Source: JBILVQ01 sp044370375 | GTDB lineage: Bacteria; Bacteroidota; Bacteroidia; UBA4408 | Assembly (NCBI GenBank): GCA_044370375.1 | Contig: JBILVQ010000008.1 | Location: 1 to 30,048 of the forward strand | DNA: 30,048 nucleotides | Direction: 5' to 3' | In this document: piece by piece, positions 6,923 through 15,507 of the stretch | Layout of the letters: each line of letters starts with the position of its first letter | Position numbering within the stretch: position 1 is the first letter of the stretch | Translations under genes and position numbers: made by a program | The notes under the pieces: model-generated | The model's database searches: none | What the model was told of the DNA's origin: nothing | Seen by the model: only the letters and a program-made list of their open reading frames with translations

Positions 6923-7706
6923 TTTTTTGAAACGTCAATACACTGAAACTCCTTCGGTAGGAATCATTCTTGGAACAGGATTAGGTGGTCTGGTAAAAGA
7001 AATTATCATTGAAAAATCTATATCCTACGAAGAAATCCCTCACTTTCCCCTAAGTACGGTGGAGGGCCATTCAGGAAAGTTAATCTTCGGTAAACTTGGC
7101 GGAAAAACAGTTGTAGCCATGCAAGGGCGGTTTCATTTCTACGAAGGATATGACATGAAGGAAGTTACCTTTCCTGTTCGGGTAATGAAATTCTTGGGCA
7201 TTGGGCACCTTTTTGTTTCGAATGCTAGCGGCGGGGTAAACCCATCCTTCGAAATTGGGGATGTAATGATTATTGATGACCACATTAATTTATTTCCCTC
7301 CAATCCGCTTATAGGGAAAAATATTCCTGAGTTAGGTCCGCGTTTTCCTGACTTTAGTGAACCCTACGATCTTCAATTAATTGAACGCGCAAGAGAAATT
7401 GCCAAAGCGAATCAAATAAAAGTCCAGCAAGGAACTTATGCAGGCGTTAGCGGTCCCTGTTTAGAAACACCTGCCGAATACACTTACGTTAGAAACATAG
7501 GTGGCGATGCGGTTGGGATGTCTACTGTTCCTGAAGTCATTGTAGCCAGACATATGGGAATTCCTTGTTTCGCAATTTCGATCATTACCGATATTGGAGT
7601 GAAGGGCAGAATTGTGAAAGTAACTCATGAGGATGTACAGGCCGTGGCCATGAAAGCGGAGCCCCAAATGACCACTATCATGAAAGAACTTATCGGATCT
7701 TTGTAA
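6894..7706 (+). CDS. purine nucleoside phosphorylase (trimeric PNP-I type)
   Basis: This enzyme cleaves purine nucleosides with phosphate to free base and (deoxy)ribose 1-phosphate in salvage. At 270 residues it fits the trimeric family. Motifs seen are GTGLG (27-31, phosphate), GHSGKL (58-63), RFHFYEGY (79-86), SNASGG (109-114), GPCLETPAE (187-195, base-binding Glu195) and GMSTVPE (208-214). The position equivalent to human Asn243 appears to be Asp233 (SIITD), which may affect base preference. The ATG at 6894 lies inside lpxK (29-base overlap), so translation is probably coupled; a TTG at 6897 is an alternative. The next gene starts 9 bases after its stop. Confidence 0.95.
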   Translation: MLSKIKEAVDFLKRQYTETPSVGIILGTGLGGLVKEIIIEKSISYEEIPHFPLSTVEGHSGKLIFGKLGGKTVVAMQGRFHFYEGYDMKEVTFPVRVMKFLGIGHLFVSNASGGVNPSFEIGDVMIIDDHINLFPSNPLIGKNIPELGPRFPDFSEPYDLQLIERAREIAKANQIKVQQGTYAGVSGPCLETPAEYTYVRNIGGDAVGMSTVPEVIVARHMGIPCFAISIITDIGVKGRIVKVTHEDVQAVAMKAEPQMTTIMKELIGSL

Positions 7707-7715
7707 ATCTATTTT

Positions 7716-9116
7716 ATGAAAAAGCTACTGATTCTGGTCTTTTTGACTTTAAACGGATTATCGGGGTATAGTCAAGTCTTTGATTTTAGCAACGTAAATT
7801 TATTAGGTCGCTGGTTTGAACCTACCATGCCCGCTGAGCCTCAATTTGCCGCAAAATACAACAGTTGTTATGGATATGTTGATCCGAACAATAATAAAGA
7901 ATACGCCATTATTGGTAGTTCGAAAGGAACACACATTATTGATGTTAGCAATCCAGGAAATCCTGTTGAAGTGGATTATGTTGCTGGTAGAAGAGATAAT
8001 TGCGTTTGGAGAGAATACAAAACCTACCAGCATTACTTATATGCAGTAAGTGATGATGCTCCCCCCAACAGTTTACAAATTATTGATCTGGCCTATTTAC
8101 CGGATAGTGTTCATGTCATTCATGATGCTGATACCATATTTCAAAAATCACATACCATTTACATTGACGGTAATAAATTGTACTGTGGAATTCTAACCAC
8201 CCTTAGTACACAATACGCTATGGGCGTTTATAGTTTGAACGACCCTGAGAATCCTCAGTTTCTGGCTGATTTGAATAGCTTTTTCCCTCAGTTTAGCCAG
8301 GTTCATGATATGTTTGTAAGAAATGATACGGTTTATGCTTCCTGCGGATTTGATAAACTACAAATTTTTAAATTCGACTCTATTAATAACTCCTTTTCGC
8401 AAATTGGCAGTTTAAATACCTATCCAGAGGCCGGCTATAACCATAGCAGCACCTTAACCAACGATGGAGAATACCTTATTTTTGCAGATGAAGTTCCTGC
8501 AGAATTAGGGATGAAAATAGTTAATGTGTCCGACCCCGGTGATATACAGTTGAGTTCAGTTTTCAGGAGCAACCAAGGGGCAACACCGCACAATCCCTAT
8601 CTACTTGGAAACAAAGCAATTATAGCTTATTATCGGGATGGGTTGCAAATTTTTGATGTTTCAAACCCTGCGAACCCGGTTAGGACAGGATTTTTCGATA
8701 CCCATCCACAAAATGGTGTGAGTTATACAGGTCAACCCTATCAAGGTGCTTGGGGAGCATATCCTTTTTTTCCTAGTGGAAATATCCTGGTTTCAGACAT
8801 GCAGTTAGGCCTTTTTGTGTTAGACGCAAATGTTGCATTGGGTAACCCAACAGTTACTGAAAAATCCAATGAATGGCGGATTACACTTCAACCGAATCCC
8901 AGTGAAGGAAATTGTGTCCTTATGGGTTTAAAGGCCCAAAAATGGGAGGTAAAAATTTTAGATATTCATGGCAGGATCGTTTTGCGCCAATCCGGAACAG
9001 AATTACAGGGAAACACGCTGAATCTTAACATTGAAACCCTGGATCAAGGGATTTACCAAGTTAGAGTAGAATACCAGGATGGAAGTTTTTCGGGCGAGAA
9101 CCTTGTAAAACGTTAA
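7716..9116 (+). CDS. secreted choice-of-anchor-B (LVIVD-repeat) protein with T9SS type A tail
   Basis: 466 residues. Residues 1-20 are a signal peptide (cleavage after YSQ). The body consists of propeller-like repeats with the signature of LVIVD/choice-of-anchor-B proteins, for example THIIDVSNPGNPVEV, MKIVNVSDPGD and LQIFDVSNPANPV. The last 80 or so residues form a type IX secretion sorting domain of type A: the LQPNPSEG motif, a VKILDIHGRIV strand, and the GIYQVRVEY...NLVKR end. The protein is expected to cross the outer membrane by T9SS and be released or anchored at the surface; biochemical role unknown. It follows the nucleoside phosphorylase gene with a 9-base gap, so co-transcription is likely, though functional linkage is not evident. 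Confidence 0.88.
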   Translation: MKKLLILVFLTLNGLSGYSQVFDFSNVNLLGRWFEPTMPAEPQFAAKYNSCYGYVDPNNNKEYAIIGSSKGTHIIDVSNPGNPVEVDYVAGRRDNCVWREYKTYQHYLYAVSDDAPPNSLQIIDLAYLPDSVHVIHDADTIFQKSHTIYIDGNKLYCGILTTLSTQYAMGVYSLNDPENPQFLADLNSFFPQFSQVHDMFVRNDTVYASCGFDKLQIFKFDSINNSFSQIGSLNTYPEAGYNHSSTLTNDGEYLIFADEVPAELGMKIVNVSDPGDIQLSSVFRSNQGATPHNPYLLGNKAIIAYYRDGLQIFDVSNPANPVRTGFFDTHPQNGVSYTGQPYQGAWGAYPFFPSGNILVSDMQLGLFVLDANVALGNPTVTEKSNEWRITLQPNPSEGNCVLMGLKAQKWEVKILDIHGRIVLRQSGTELQGNTLNLNIETLDQGIYQVRVEYQDGSFSGENLVKR

Positions 9117-9181
9117 ACGCCTGTTAATTACTTCTGTTAATAAGTTCAATCCCTACATCGGGCAGTGCCTTTGCTTAGTTT

Positions 9182-9189
9182 TACTTTTG
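9182..9189 (+). promoter_or_regulatory. -7 promoter element for the caspase gene cluster
   Basis: TACTTTTG matches TAnnTTTG, 22 bases before the proposed TTG start. No TTG is found at the expected -33 distance, so the promoter may be weak or activator dependent. The 95-base gap also contains CTGTTAAT twice (9121-9128 and 9134-9141), 13 bases apart. Confidence 0.45.
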
Positions 9190-9211
9190 TAGTTTAGGCT
9201 AAGAAGAGGCT

Positions 9212-11674
9212 TTGATAACAAACCACTTATTCAATTATTCGTTCGGCTGGCGGCTGGTGTATTTTACTGCACTTGCTTGGCTGTTTCCTTTACATGGAGT
9301 TTTTGCACAACAAAATGCTCCTGACAGCCTTTTTAAAAAGAGCGAAACTGCCAAAACCGATTTTCTTGCGGAGGCAAGAAAAATGAAAGACTTATTACAA
9401 TTCGAAAACGCTGTAGATTATTATTCTCACTTCCTTGAAGGCAACAATGGTAATTATGAAGCCTTCATTGAAAGGGCCTATTGCAATGAAAAATTAAACA
9501 GATATGAGGAGGCCATTAATGACTACAAATCAGCATTGAACCTTAAGCCTGGAGAAATTGATTTGTACCGAAAGGCTTTGATTGACTATTTACAAATAGA
9601 AAATTACACGCAGGCAACAGAAATGTTTGCCACAATGGTAGTTATCAAAAACAAAACGGTAGATGCCTATCAAAAAGTTGCTCAAAGTAAAATCAAACTT
9701 GGTGATTATGACGGTGCCATCAAGGAAATAAACACCGCCATTGACTATGATAATACCAATGACTATTCGCATTTTCTGAAAGGTGTTGCGATGGATAGTT
9801 TAGGAAATCTTCAGGTGGCCATCCAAAGTTATTTGAAAGCTATTTCATCAATGTATTTATCCAAAGACTACAAAGAGGCAAAAGACCGCAATCCCTACAA
9901 ACCGTATTTCATCAATTTATCAATTGCTCAGAGAAGACTCGGACATTATGAAGAGTCAATAAAAAATTTGAATACAGCCATCACCTACGATGCAGAGGAT
10001 GCGAACATTTATTGCGAACGAGGATTAACTTATTTACAAAAGGGAGATATTAATAACTCGCTCATTGATTTAAACAAGGCCATCTCCATTGATAACAAAA
10101 ACGCCAAATGTTATTTTTCTCGTGGCCTCTACTACGAGAAAAATCAACAATACCAGAATGCAATTGGAGATTTTACCAATGCTGTGTTGTTTGACCCCGG
10201 ACTGAAATTAGCCTATTTTGAAAGAGGAAAATGCTATGAGGCTTTAAATAAATATGAAGAAGCGATTTCAGAATACAAGCTGGCCAAAGAAAACAATCTT
10301 GATAAAAAAATTGTAGAAAAGGCAATTGCAGGGGCAAAAGAAAAAGAATACGAATATAAAAAAGAACAAAACCTGCCTAAAATAATCGTTGCGAATGCTG
10401 ATAGTAGTAAAGGGGCCATCAGTAGTTCAACCATCAAAATACCCAAAGACCGCACTTCGGGTGTGATAAAAGGAAGTGTGATTGACCAAAGTGCTATTAA
10501 GTCAATCACAATAGACGGTGTTGAAGCATCCTTCTCGCCAGATCAAAATAATCCAAGTTTTTCTGCTACTGTTCCTATTATCAATAAGGAAAAACTGGTT
10601 GTACAGGTTACTGATATTTACTTTAATACCTCCACTCAAACCTATGAAATTGAAAGAACAGAAAACAAGCAACCCACTTTTGTTTTGTTAAGTCCTTTCA
10701 TTACCCTTGATAATGAAATTTTTCCTGAAAACAATAATATCACTACGCTATATGTTGAGGGAAAGGCCGAGGATGAAAGTGCCATTACGGGGGTAATGAT
10801 CAATGGGGTAAAGGCCAGTTTTAATCAGGGCAACACGAGTGTTAACTTTTCACTGAACATTGATATCGCAACGAAAGATTCTTTAATCATTGAAATTAGC
10901 GATATTTTCGGAAATACAGCAAGAACGGCCTATTTTATTAATCGACTTGCGGCCAACGAAACTGCCCAAAACCCTATGGGCAGAACCTGGGTTATATTTA
11001 TTGAAAATTCGGATTATCAAAACCTACCCTCATTGGAGGGGACCAAAAAGGATGTTATTTTAATGAAAGCGGCTTTGGCGAATTATTCAATTCACAAGGT
11101 AATCCATAAAGTAAACATGAAAAAAAACGAGATGGACCGCTTCTTTTCTATAGAATTGCGTGATCAGGTAAATAAAGGGCAAGTTCAATCTTTGGTAATT
11201 TGGTTTGCCGGACATGGAAAATTCATTAATGAAACAGGTTATTGGCTTCCTGTTGATGCCGCCAAACTAGATGAGTACACGTATTTTCCCATTACCAGTT
11301 TAAAAGGCTATCTCTCGCTATATAAGCTAAGACATACCTTGGTGGTATCGGATGCCTGCGAAACAGGCCCTGCATTTTATCTGGCCATGAGAGGGGAGCC
11401 AAAAACCGTTGATTGCAACAGTTGGGAACTTACACGATTAAAATCAGCACAAGTTTTAACAAGTTCGGACAAAGAAAAATCCTCTGATAATTCAATTTTC
11501 ACCAAAACCTTTGCTAACATTTTAAACAATAATCCTGACCGTTGTATCCCTATTGAAAAAATTTCAGAAAAGGTAATTCCGGTAGTAGAGCAAAATCAAA
11601 AGCAAAAACCTAAATTTGGTTATATTTCTGGCTTGGAAGACGAAAATGGAACGTTCTTCTTTATTAAGAAATAA
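9212..11674 (+). CDS. exported TPR / Ig-like / caspase-family peptidase
   Basis: 820 residues starting at TTG (9212), preceded by the purine-rich AAGAAGAGG. An N-terminal hydrophobic segment ending VFAQ (about 12-33) looks like a signal peptide. Then come about eight TPR units (50-365, for example YFERGKCYEALNKYEEAISEY), a charged linker, and two related beta-sandwich repeats (about 412-482 and 505-578) sharing SAIxxxxIxGVxASF. The C-terminal domain (about 590-800) is of the caspase/C14 fold with the dyad His668 in WFAGHGK and Cys716 in SDACETG, so peptidase activity is plausible. Known bacterial caspase-like proteins (orthocaspases) cut after basic residues; specificity here is unknown. The downstream sensor-phosphatase gene begins 15 bases after the stop, suggesting one transcript. 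Confidence 0.88.
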   Translation: MITNHLFNYSFGWRLVYFTALAWLFPLHGVFAQQNAPDSLFKKSETAKTDFLAEARKMKDLLQFENAVDYYSHFLEGNNGNYEAFIERAYCNEKLNRYEEAINDYKSALNLKPGEIDLYRKALIDYLQIENYTQATEMFATMVVIKNKTVDAYQKVAQSKIKLGDYDGAIKEINTAIDYDNTNDYSHFLKGVAMDSLGNLQVAIQSYLKAISSMYLSKDYKEAKDRNPYKPYFINLSIAQRRLGHYEESIKNLNTAITYDAEDANIYCERGLTYLQKGDINNSLIDLNKAISIDNKNAKCYFSRGLYYEKNQQYQNAIGDFTNAVLFDPGLKLAYFERGKCYEALNKYEEAISEYKLAKENNLDKKIVEKAIAGAKEKEYEYKKEQNLPKIIVANADSSKGAISSSTIKIPKDRTSGVIKGSVIDQSAIKSITIDGVEASFSPDQNNPSFSATVPIINKEKLVVQVTDIYFNTSTQTYEIERTENKQPTFVLLSPFITLDNEIFPENNNITTLYVEGKAEDESAITGVMINGVKASFNQGNTSVNFSLNIDIATKDSLIIEISDIFGNTARTAYFINRLAANETAQNPMGRTWVIFIENSDYQNLPSLEGTKKDVILMKAALANYSIHKVIHKVNMKKNEMDRFFSIELRDQVNKGQVQSLVIWFAGHGKFINETGYWLPVDAAKLDEYTYFPITSLKGYLSLYKLRHTLVVSDACETGPAFYLAMRGEPKTVDCNSWELTRLKSAQVLTSSDKEKSSDNSIFTKTFANILNNNPDRCIPIEKISEKVIPVVEQNQKQKPKFGYISGLEDENGTFFFIKK

Positions 11675-11689
11675 CTGAATTCTTAAATA

Positions 11690-14600
11690 ATGATGTTACG
11701 GTCAAAAATATTCTGTGTTTTCTATTTGCTCTTGGTATTTACTTTTTCTTTAATGGTAAACAAGGTACAAGGTCAAACTTACCATTTCGAAAAATTTACC
11801 AGTAAGGACGGATTGATTCAATCGAACGCTAGGGCCATTGTTCAAGACCGCCATGGATATTTGTGGATAGGGACGGATGGAGGCCTGTCGCAATTCGATG
11901 GAAAAAAATTCACTTCATACAGCACCAATAATGGGTTGAAACAGCCCTCTGTGCAAACGTTGTGTTTAGACCAAAAGGGTAACTTATGGTTTGGTCATAC
12001 AACTGGCAACCTGGGCTACTATGATGGAAAAAAATTCCATTATCCGGTAACTGACAGTTTGTTGCTTAAACACAGGATATTTCATTTATTCTGCGACAAA
12101 TCTGGTAATATATGGGTTTCGACCATTGGCGCAGGGGTGTTTATGATTAATCCAAAACAGCCGAGGCAAGTAAAACGGTTTTCAGAAAAAGAAAATTTAT
12201 GTGACGAGGTTTTCAAAACCATGCAAACGAAGGATGGGATGATATGGTTTGTAACACGCATTGGCATCAAACAACTAAACCCTAAAACACAAGAAATTAA
12301 TTTTTACAAACCTAAGGGGCTTCCATTTTTCAATTATACAAGCATGTTGGAAGATTACGAAGGTAATTTATGGTTTGGCTCAGAAGCCAATGGTTTGATA
12401 AAATATTCTCAACGAAACAACACTTGCCAAAACTATGAATTAAAAAACGGTCAGGTTTCGGGTTTCGTAGTTGATTTAATGCTGGCATCTGATAGCAGTA
12501 TTTGGGCGGCCTCGTGGGCTGAAGGCAACCAATCAGGAGGGTTAATTAGGATTAAGGGCAATGAATTACGATTCCTATCAAAACAAAACGGCCTTCCAGG
12601 AGAAAAAGCCATATCCGTATTTGAAGACCAAGAGAGGAATATTTGGTCGGGATTATTCAATAGTGGATTATGCAAATTTAAGGGATTTGTTTTTTCACAT
12701 TTTGGTAAAGAGCAAGGATTAAAAAACACCATCGTAAATTCGGTTTTGAAAGAGAAAACAAATTTGTGGGTGGGTACTGATAATGGAATAGTTATTTATA
12801 AACAAACCAATACCGAAGGCTATCAATTGATTAAGGAGATTAATACTTATGAAGATTTAGGGAGCAATCAAATAACTTCAATAGTTTCCACAGAGGGAAA
12901 AATAGTGGTTGCTACTTTCAAAGGTAAAATAGGATTTTATGATGCAGAAAATTATCGATTCGAATATTCAATCTATATCAAAAAAAATTGGATCAACACC
13001 CTTGCCATTGACAAAAAGAAAAATCTATGGATTGGTTCGGCAGACGGTGTAACAAGCTATAATTTCCAAACCAAAATCTTTGATGAAATACCTTTCTTTG
13101 ACGAAAAAAATGTTGTTGAAATATACCCTGATTCGAAACAAAATATTTGGGTTGGTTGTAGAGAAGGCGGAGGTTTCAAAATGGAAGCCGGCAAATTTAC
13201 CTCCTTTGAAAAACTTGGCATTTCGCATCGCTCTCCCACTTCGGTTTTCGAAGATAATTCCGGTAAAATATGGATAGGCACCGAAGGCGGTGGTTTGTAT
13301 TCCGGTTTTTCTGGCGGCTTCAAAAAACTTGGAATCAAAGATGGCTTACCCTCCGATTTTGTTAATTCCATTATTCAGGATCAGCAAGGAAACATTTTGA
13401 TTGGAACCAATAAAGGAATTGGACAAATTTTAAAGGGAGGAAAAGGAATAAAGTTGTTTCAGGAACCCGAAGGGTTTCTATTTCCGGAAACCATCAATAA
13501 TTCTGTTTTTGGTGAAATGAATGGTAACATTTGGTTTGGAACCAACAATGGCATGGTTGGCATGAATCTTAGGGAAAACCGCTTCAATGCTACACCTCCG
13601 AAAGTATTCATCACCAATTTTCAAGTTTACGATAACAATTTCAGGATTGACCAGTTCAATTCACTTTCTTATAATCAAAATGATATAACTTTTCATTTTC
13701 AAACAGTAGCCTTTAAGGATCCCCAACGATTGAAATATGTTTATCAATTAGAGGGTTATGATGATCTGCCATTAACCGGTAATCAGGAAAGTGTACACTA
13801 TACCAACCTGCCACCCAACAAATACTCATTTATTGTTTATGCCATCAATGAGGATGGTGTAAGAAGTGAAAAAGAGGCGGTCCTTTCCTTTGAGATTAAT
13901 CCTCCGTTTTGGAAAACCAAATGGTTTATCTTTTTGCTACTTTTCTGTGGATTTGTTTCCATATACCTAACCATTTTTTTCAGAACACTTAATCTTAGAA
14001 GAGCTAAAGAGAAGCTTGAGATTCAGGTAAAAGAAAGAACTAACGAAATTGAGTTAAAGAATTTTACCCTACAAAAGGCTAATTTAATTATCTCAAACAA
14101 GAACAAAGAAATTACGGATAGTATTAATTACGCAAAAAAAATTCAGGAGGCGATACTTCCCTCGAAAAACCTTCTTGCCGAATTATTTCCCGAATCATTT
14201 ATTTTATTTAAACCCAAAGATATTGTAAGTGGTGATTTTTATTGGTTCAACCACTTATCAAACCAAAATCCACTTCTTGCAGGATTAACCGGTGCCACGG
14301 AGAATGCGCGATTAATGGCCAAAACACAAGCAGAAAAGGATTTGGTGGTACTTGCGGTTGCTGATTGCACAGGGCATGGGGTGCCAGGAGCCTTTATGTG
14401 CATGATTGGAACCTCTTTGTTGAACCAAATTGTTCAGGAAAACGAAGACTCGCCTCCTTCAACCATTCTAACGCTCCTAAATACAGGAATTCAAACCGCA
14501 TTAAAGCAAACCCACTCTGAGACCCAGGATGGAATGGATATTGCACTTTGCTCCATTGATAGAAAAAACAAAACAATTTCTTTTTCCGGTGCTATGAGGC

Positions 14601-14950
14601 CCATGTATATTTTCAGAAAGGGAAAGAACAATAACTTGTCCTTCGAAGAATTAAAACCTGATAAAAACCCAATTGGAGGAATTCACGGAAGATTGGATAA
14701 AAAATTCACCTTGCAAACAACTAGCTTCGAAAAAGGAGATGCGGTTTATTTATTTTCGGATGGTTATGCAGACCAATTTGGAGGAGACAACGGAAAGAAA
14801 TTAATGACCAAAAAATTCAGAGAACTCATTACCAGTATTCAACATTTAAACATGGAGGCACAGTATTATTACTTGGAGAACTTTATGGAAAAATGGAAAA
14901 ACGGTTATGACCAGGTAGACGACATATTAATCATGGGAATCAGGTTTTAA
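11690..14950 (+). CDS. two-propeller sensor with SpoIIE-type (PP2C) phosphatase
   Basis: 1086 residues. After a signal peptide (about 1-29) come 14 Reg_prop-type blades (motif like DRHGYLWIGT), fitting two seven-bladed propellers, then a Y_Y_Y domain (about 664-735), one membrane helix (about 745-766), a coiled coil (770-820) and a cytoplasmic SpoIIE/PP2C serine/threonine phosphatase domain. Metal-binding residues look intact: VSGDFYW, ADCTGHG (near 891), FSDGYADQ (near 1023) and VDDILIMG (near 1077). The front half is like hybrid two-component sensors of Bacteroidota, but no kinase or HTH domain follows. About 25 extra residues sit between FYWF and the ADCTGHG strand. The product probably senses an extracytoplasmic ligand and dephosphorylates a cytoplasmic partner such as an anti-sigma antagonist; none is encoded nearby. 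Confidence 0.93.
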   Translation: MMLRSKIFCVFYLLLVFTFSLMVNKVQGQTYHFEKFTSKDGLIQSNARAIVQDRHGYLWIGTDGGLSQFDGKKFTSYSTNNGLKQPSVQTLCLDQKGNLWFGHTTGNLGYYDGKKFHYPVTDSLLLKHRIFHLFCDKSGNIWVSTIGAGVFMINPKQPRQVKRFSEKENLCDEVFKTMQTKDGMIWFVTRIGIKQLNPKTQEINFYKPKGLPFFNYTSMLEDYEGNLWFGSEANGLIKYSQRNNTCQNYELKNGQVSGFVVDLMLASDSSIWAASWAEGNQSGGLIRIKGNELRFLSKQNGLPGEKAISVFEDQERNIWSGLFNSGLCKFKGFVFSHFGKEQGLKNTIVNSVLKEKTNLWVGTDNGIVIYKQTNTEGYQLIKEINTYEDLGSNQITSIVSTEGKIVVATFKGKIGFYDAENYRFEYSIYIKKNWINTLAIDKKKNLWIGSADGVTSYNFQTKIFDEIPFFDEKNVVEIYPDSKQNIWVGCREGGGFKMEAGKFTSFEKLGISHRSPTSVFEDNSGKIWIGTEGGGLYSGFSGGFKKLGIKDGLPSDFVNSIIQDQQGNILIGTNKGIGQILKGGKGIKLFQEPEGFLFPETINNSVFGEMNGNIWFGTNNGMVGMNLRENRFNATPPKVFITNFQVYDNNFRIDQFNSLSYNQNDITFHFQTVAFKDPQRLKYVYQLEGYDDLPLTGNQESVHYTNLPPNKYSFIVYAINEDGVRSEKEAVLSFEINPPFWKTKWFIFLLLFCGFVSIYLTIFFRTLNLRRAKEKLEIQVKERTNEIELKNFTLQKANLIISNKNKEITDSINYAKKIQEAILPSKNLLAELFPESFILFKPKDIVSGDFYWFNHLSNQNPLLAGLTGATENARLMAKTQAEKDLVVLAVADCTGHGVPGAFMCMIGTSLLNQIVQENEDSPPSTILTLLNTGIQTALKQTHSETQDGMDIALCSIDRKNKTISFSGAMRPMYIFRKGKNNNLSFEELKPDKNPIGGIHGRLDKKFTLQTTSFEKGDAVYLFSDGYADQFGGDNGKKLMTKKFRELITSIQHLNMEAQYYYLENFMEKWKNGYDQVDDILIMGIRF

Positions 14951-14952
14951 AA

Positions 14953-15507
14953 ATGATCATCAAAAACCACAAATCTGTTAATCAGATTCAACACAAACAA
15001 ACGGAAGGAAGTCTGGAAATTGAAATTTTCCCGGTAATTAGTCCGGTTCAAATCAATATTATAAGGGTATGGTTTGGTATCTGGACCCTAAGCGGCTTGG
15101 TTATTTTTACTCAATTTTTCACGAATGCGCCAAAAGAAACGAAAATGTTTTTAGGATTATGGATGGCCTTTTGGGGGTACTTTGAGTTCAAGGTCTATAA
15201 CATCCTCTGGTGGAAGAAAAATGGCAGTGAACAGCTTCGCTTAAACGATAAGCAATTGGAAATAACGCTTAAATCCAGTAATAAGCCAAGAAGTTATTTT
15301 TTTGAAATTGATGAAATCAAGAATTTAAGGTCAGTAGATTTCAATGAGAAGAAATACAGCGAGGCGGTTAATTCAAGTTTTTTTGGCCTCGGCAAGGAAA
15401 CCATTTTGTTTGAATTTAATCAAAGCAAATACGGTATTGGCAAACAGCTAAACCGTGAAGAGGCCAATAAAGTATTGAAGTTGTTGAAGAGTAAGATTAA
15501 AACTTAA
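14953..15507 (+). CDS. small membrane protein with two helices and a PH-like C-terminal half (hypothetical)
   Basis: 184 residues. Two hydrophobic segments (about 33-55 and 64-84) are followed by a beta-rich region with LRLNDKQLEITL, a layout seen in small bacterial membrane proteins with a PH-like domain; I do not recognise a specific family. It starts 2 bases after the phosphatase stop codon, so it is very likely in the same operon. Its last 11 bases overlap the convergent beta-barrel gene. A role in the phosphatase pathway is only suggested by position. Confidence 0.75.
   Translation: MIIKNHKSVNQIQHKQTEGSLEIEIFPVISPVQINIIRVWFGIWTLSGLVIFTQFFTNAPKETKMFLGLWMAFWGYFEFKVYNILWWKKNGSEQLRLNDKQLEITLKSSNKPRSYFFEIDEIKNLRSVDFNEKKYSEAVNSSFFGLGKETILFEFNQSKYGIGKQLNREEANKVLKLLKSKIKT

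Noticed and set aside
9212..15507. Caspase cluster considered as an anti-phage defence system
   Set aside because: No cytosolic effector/sensor pairing, nucleotide cyclase or CHAT/gasdermin partner is present, and the caspase protein appears exported; surface signalling fits better.
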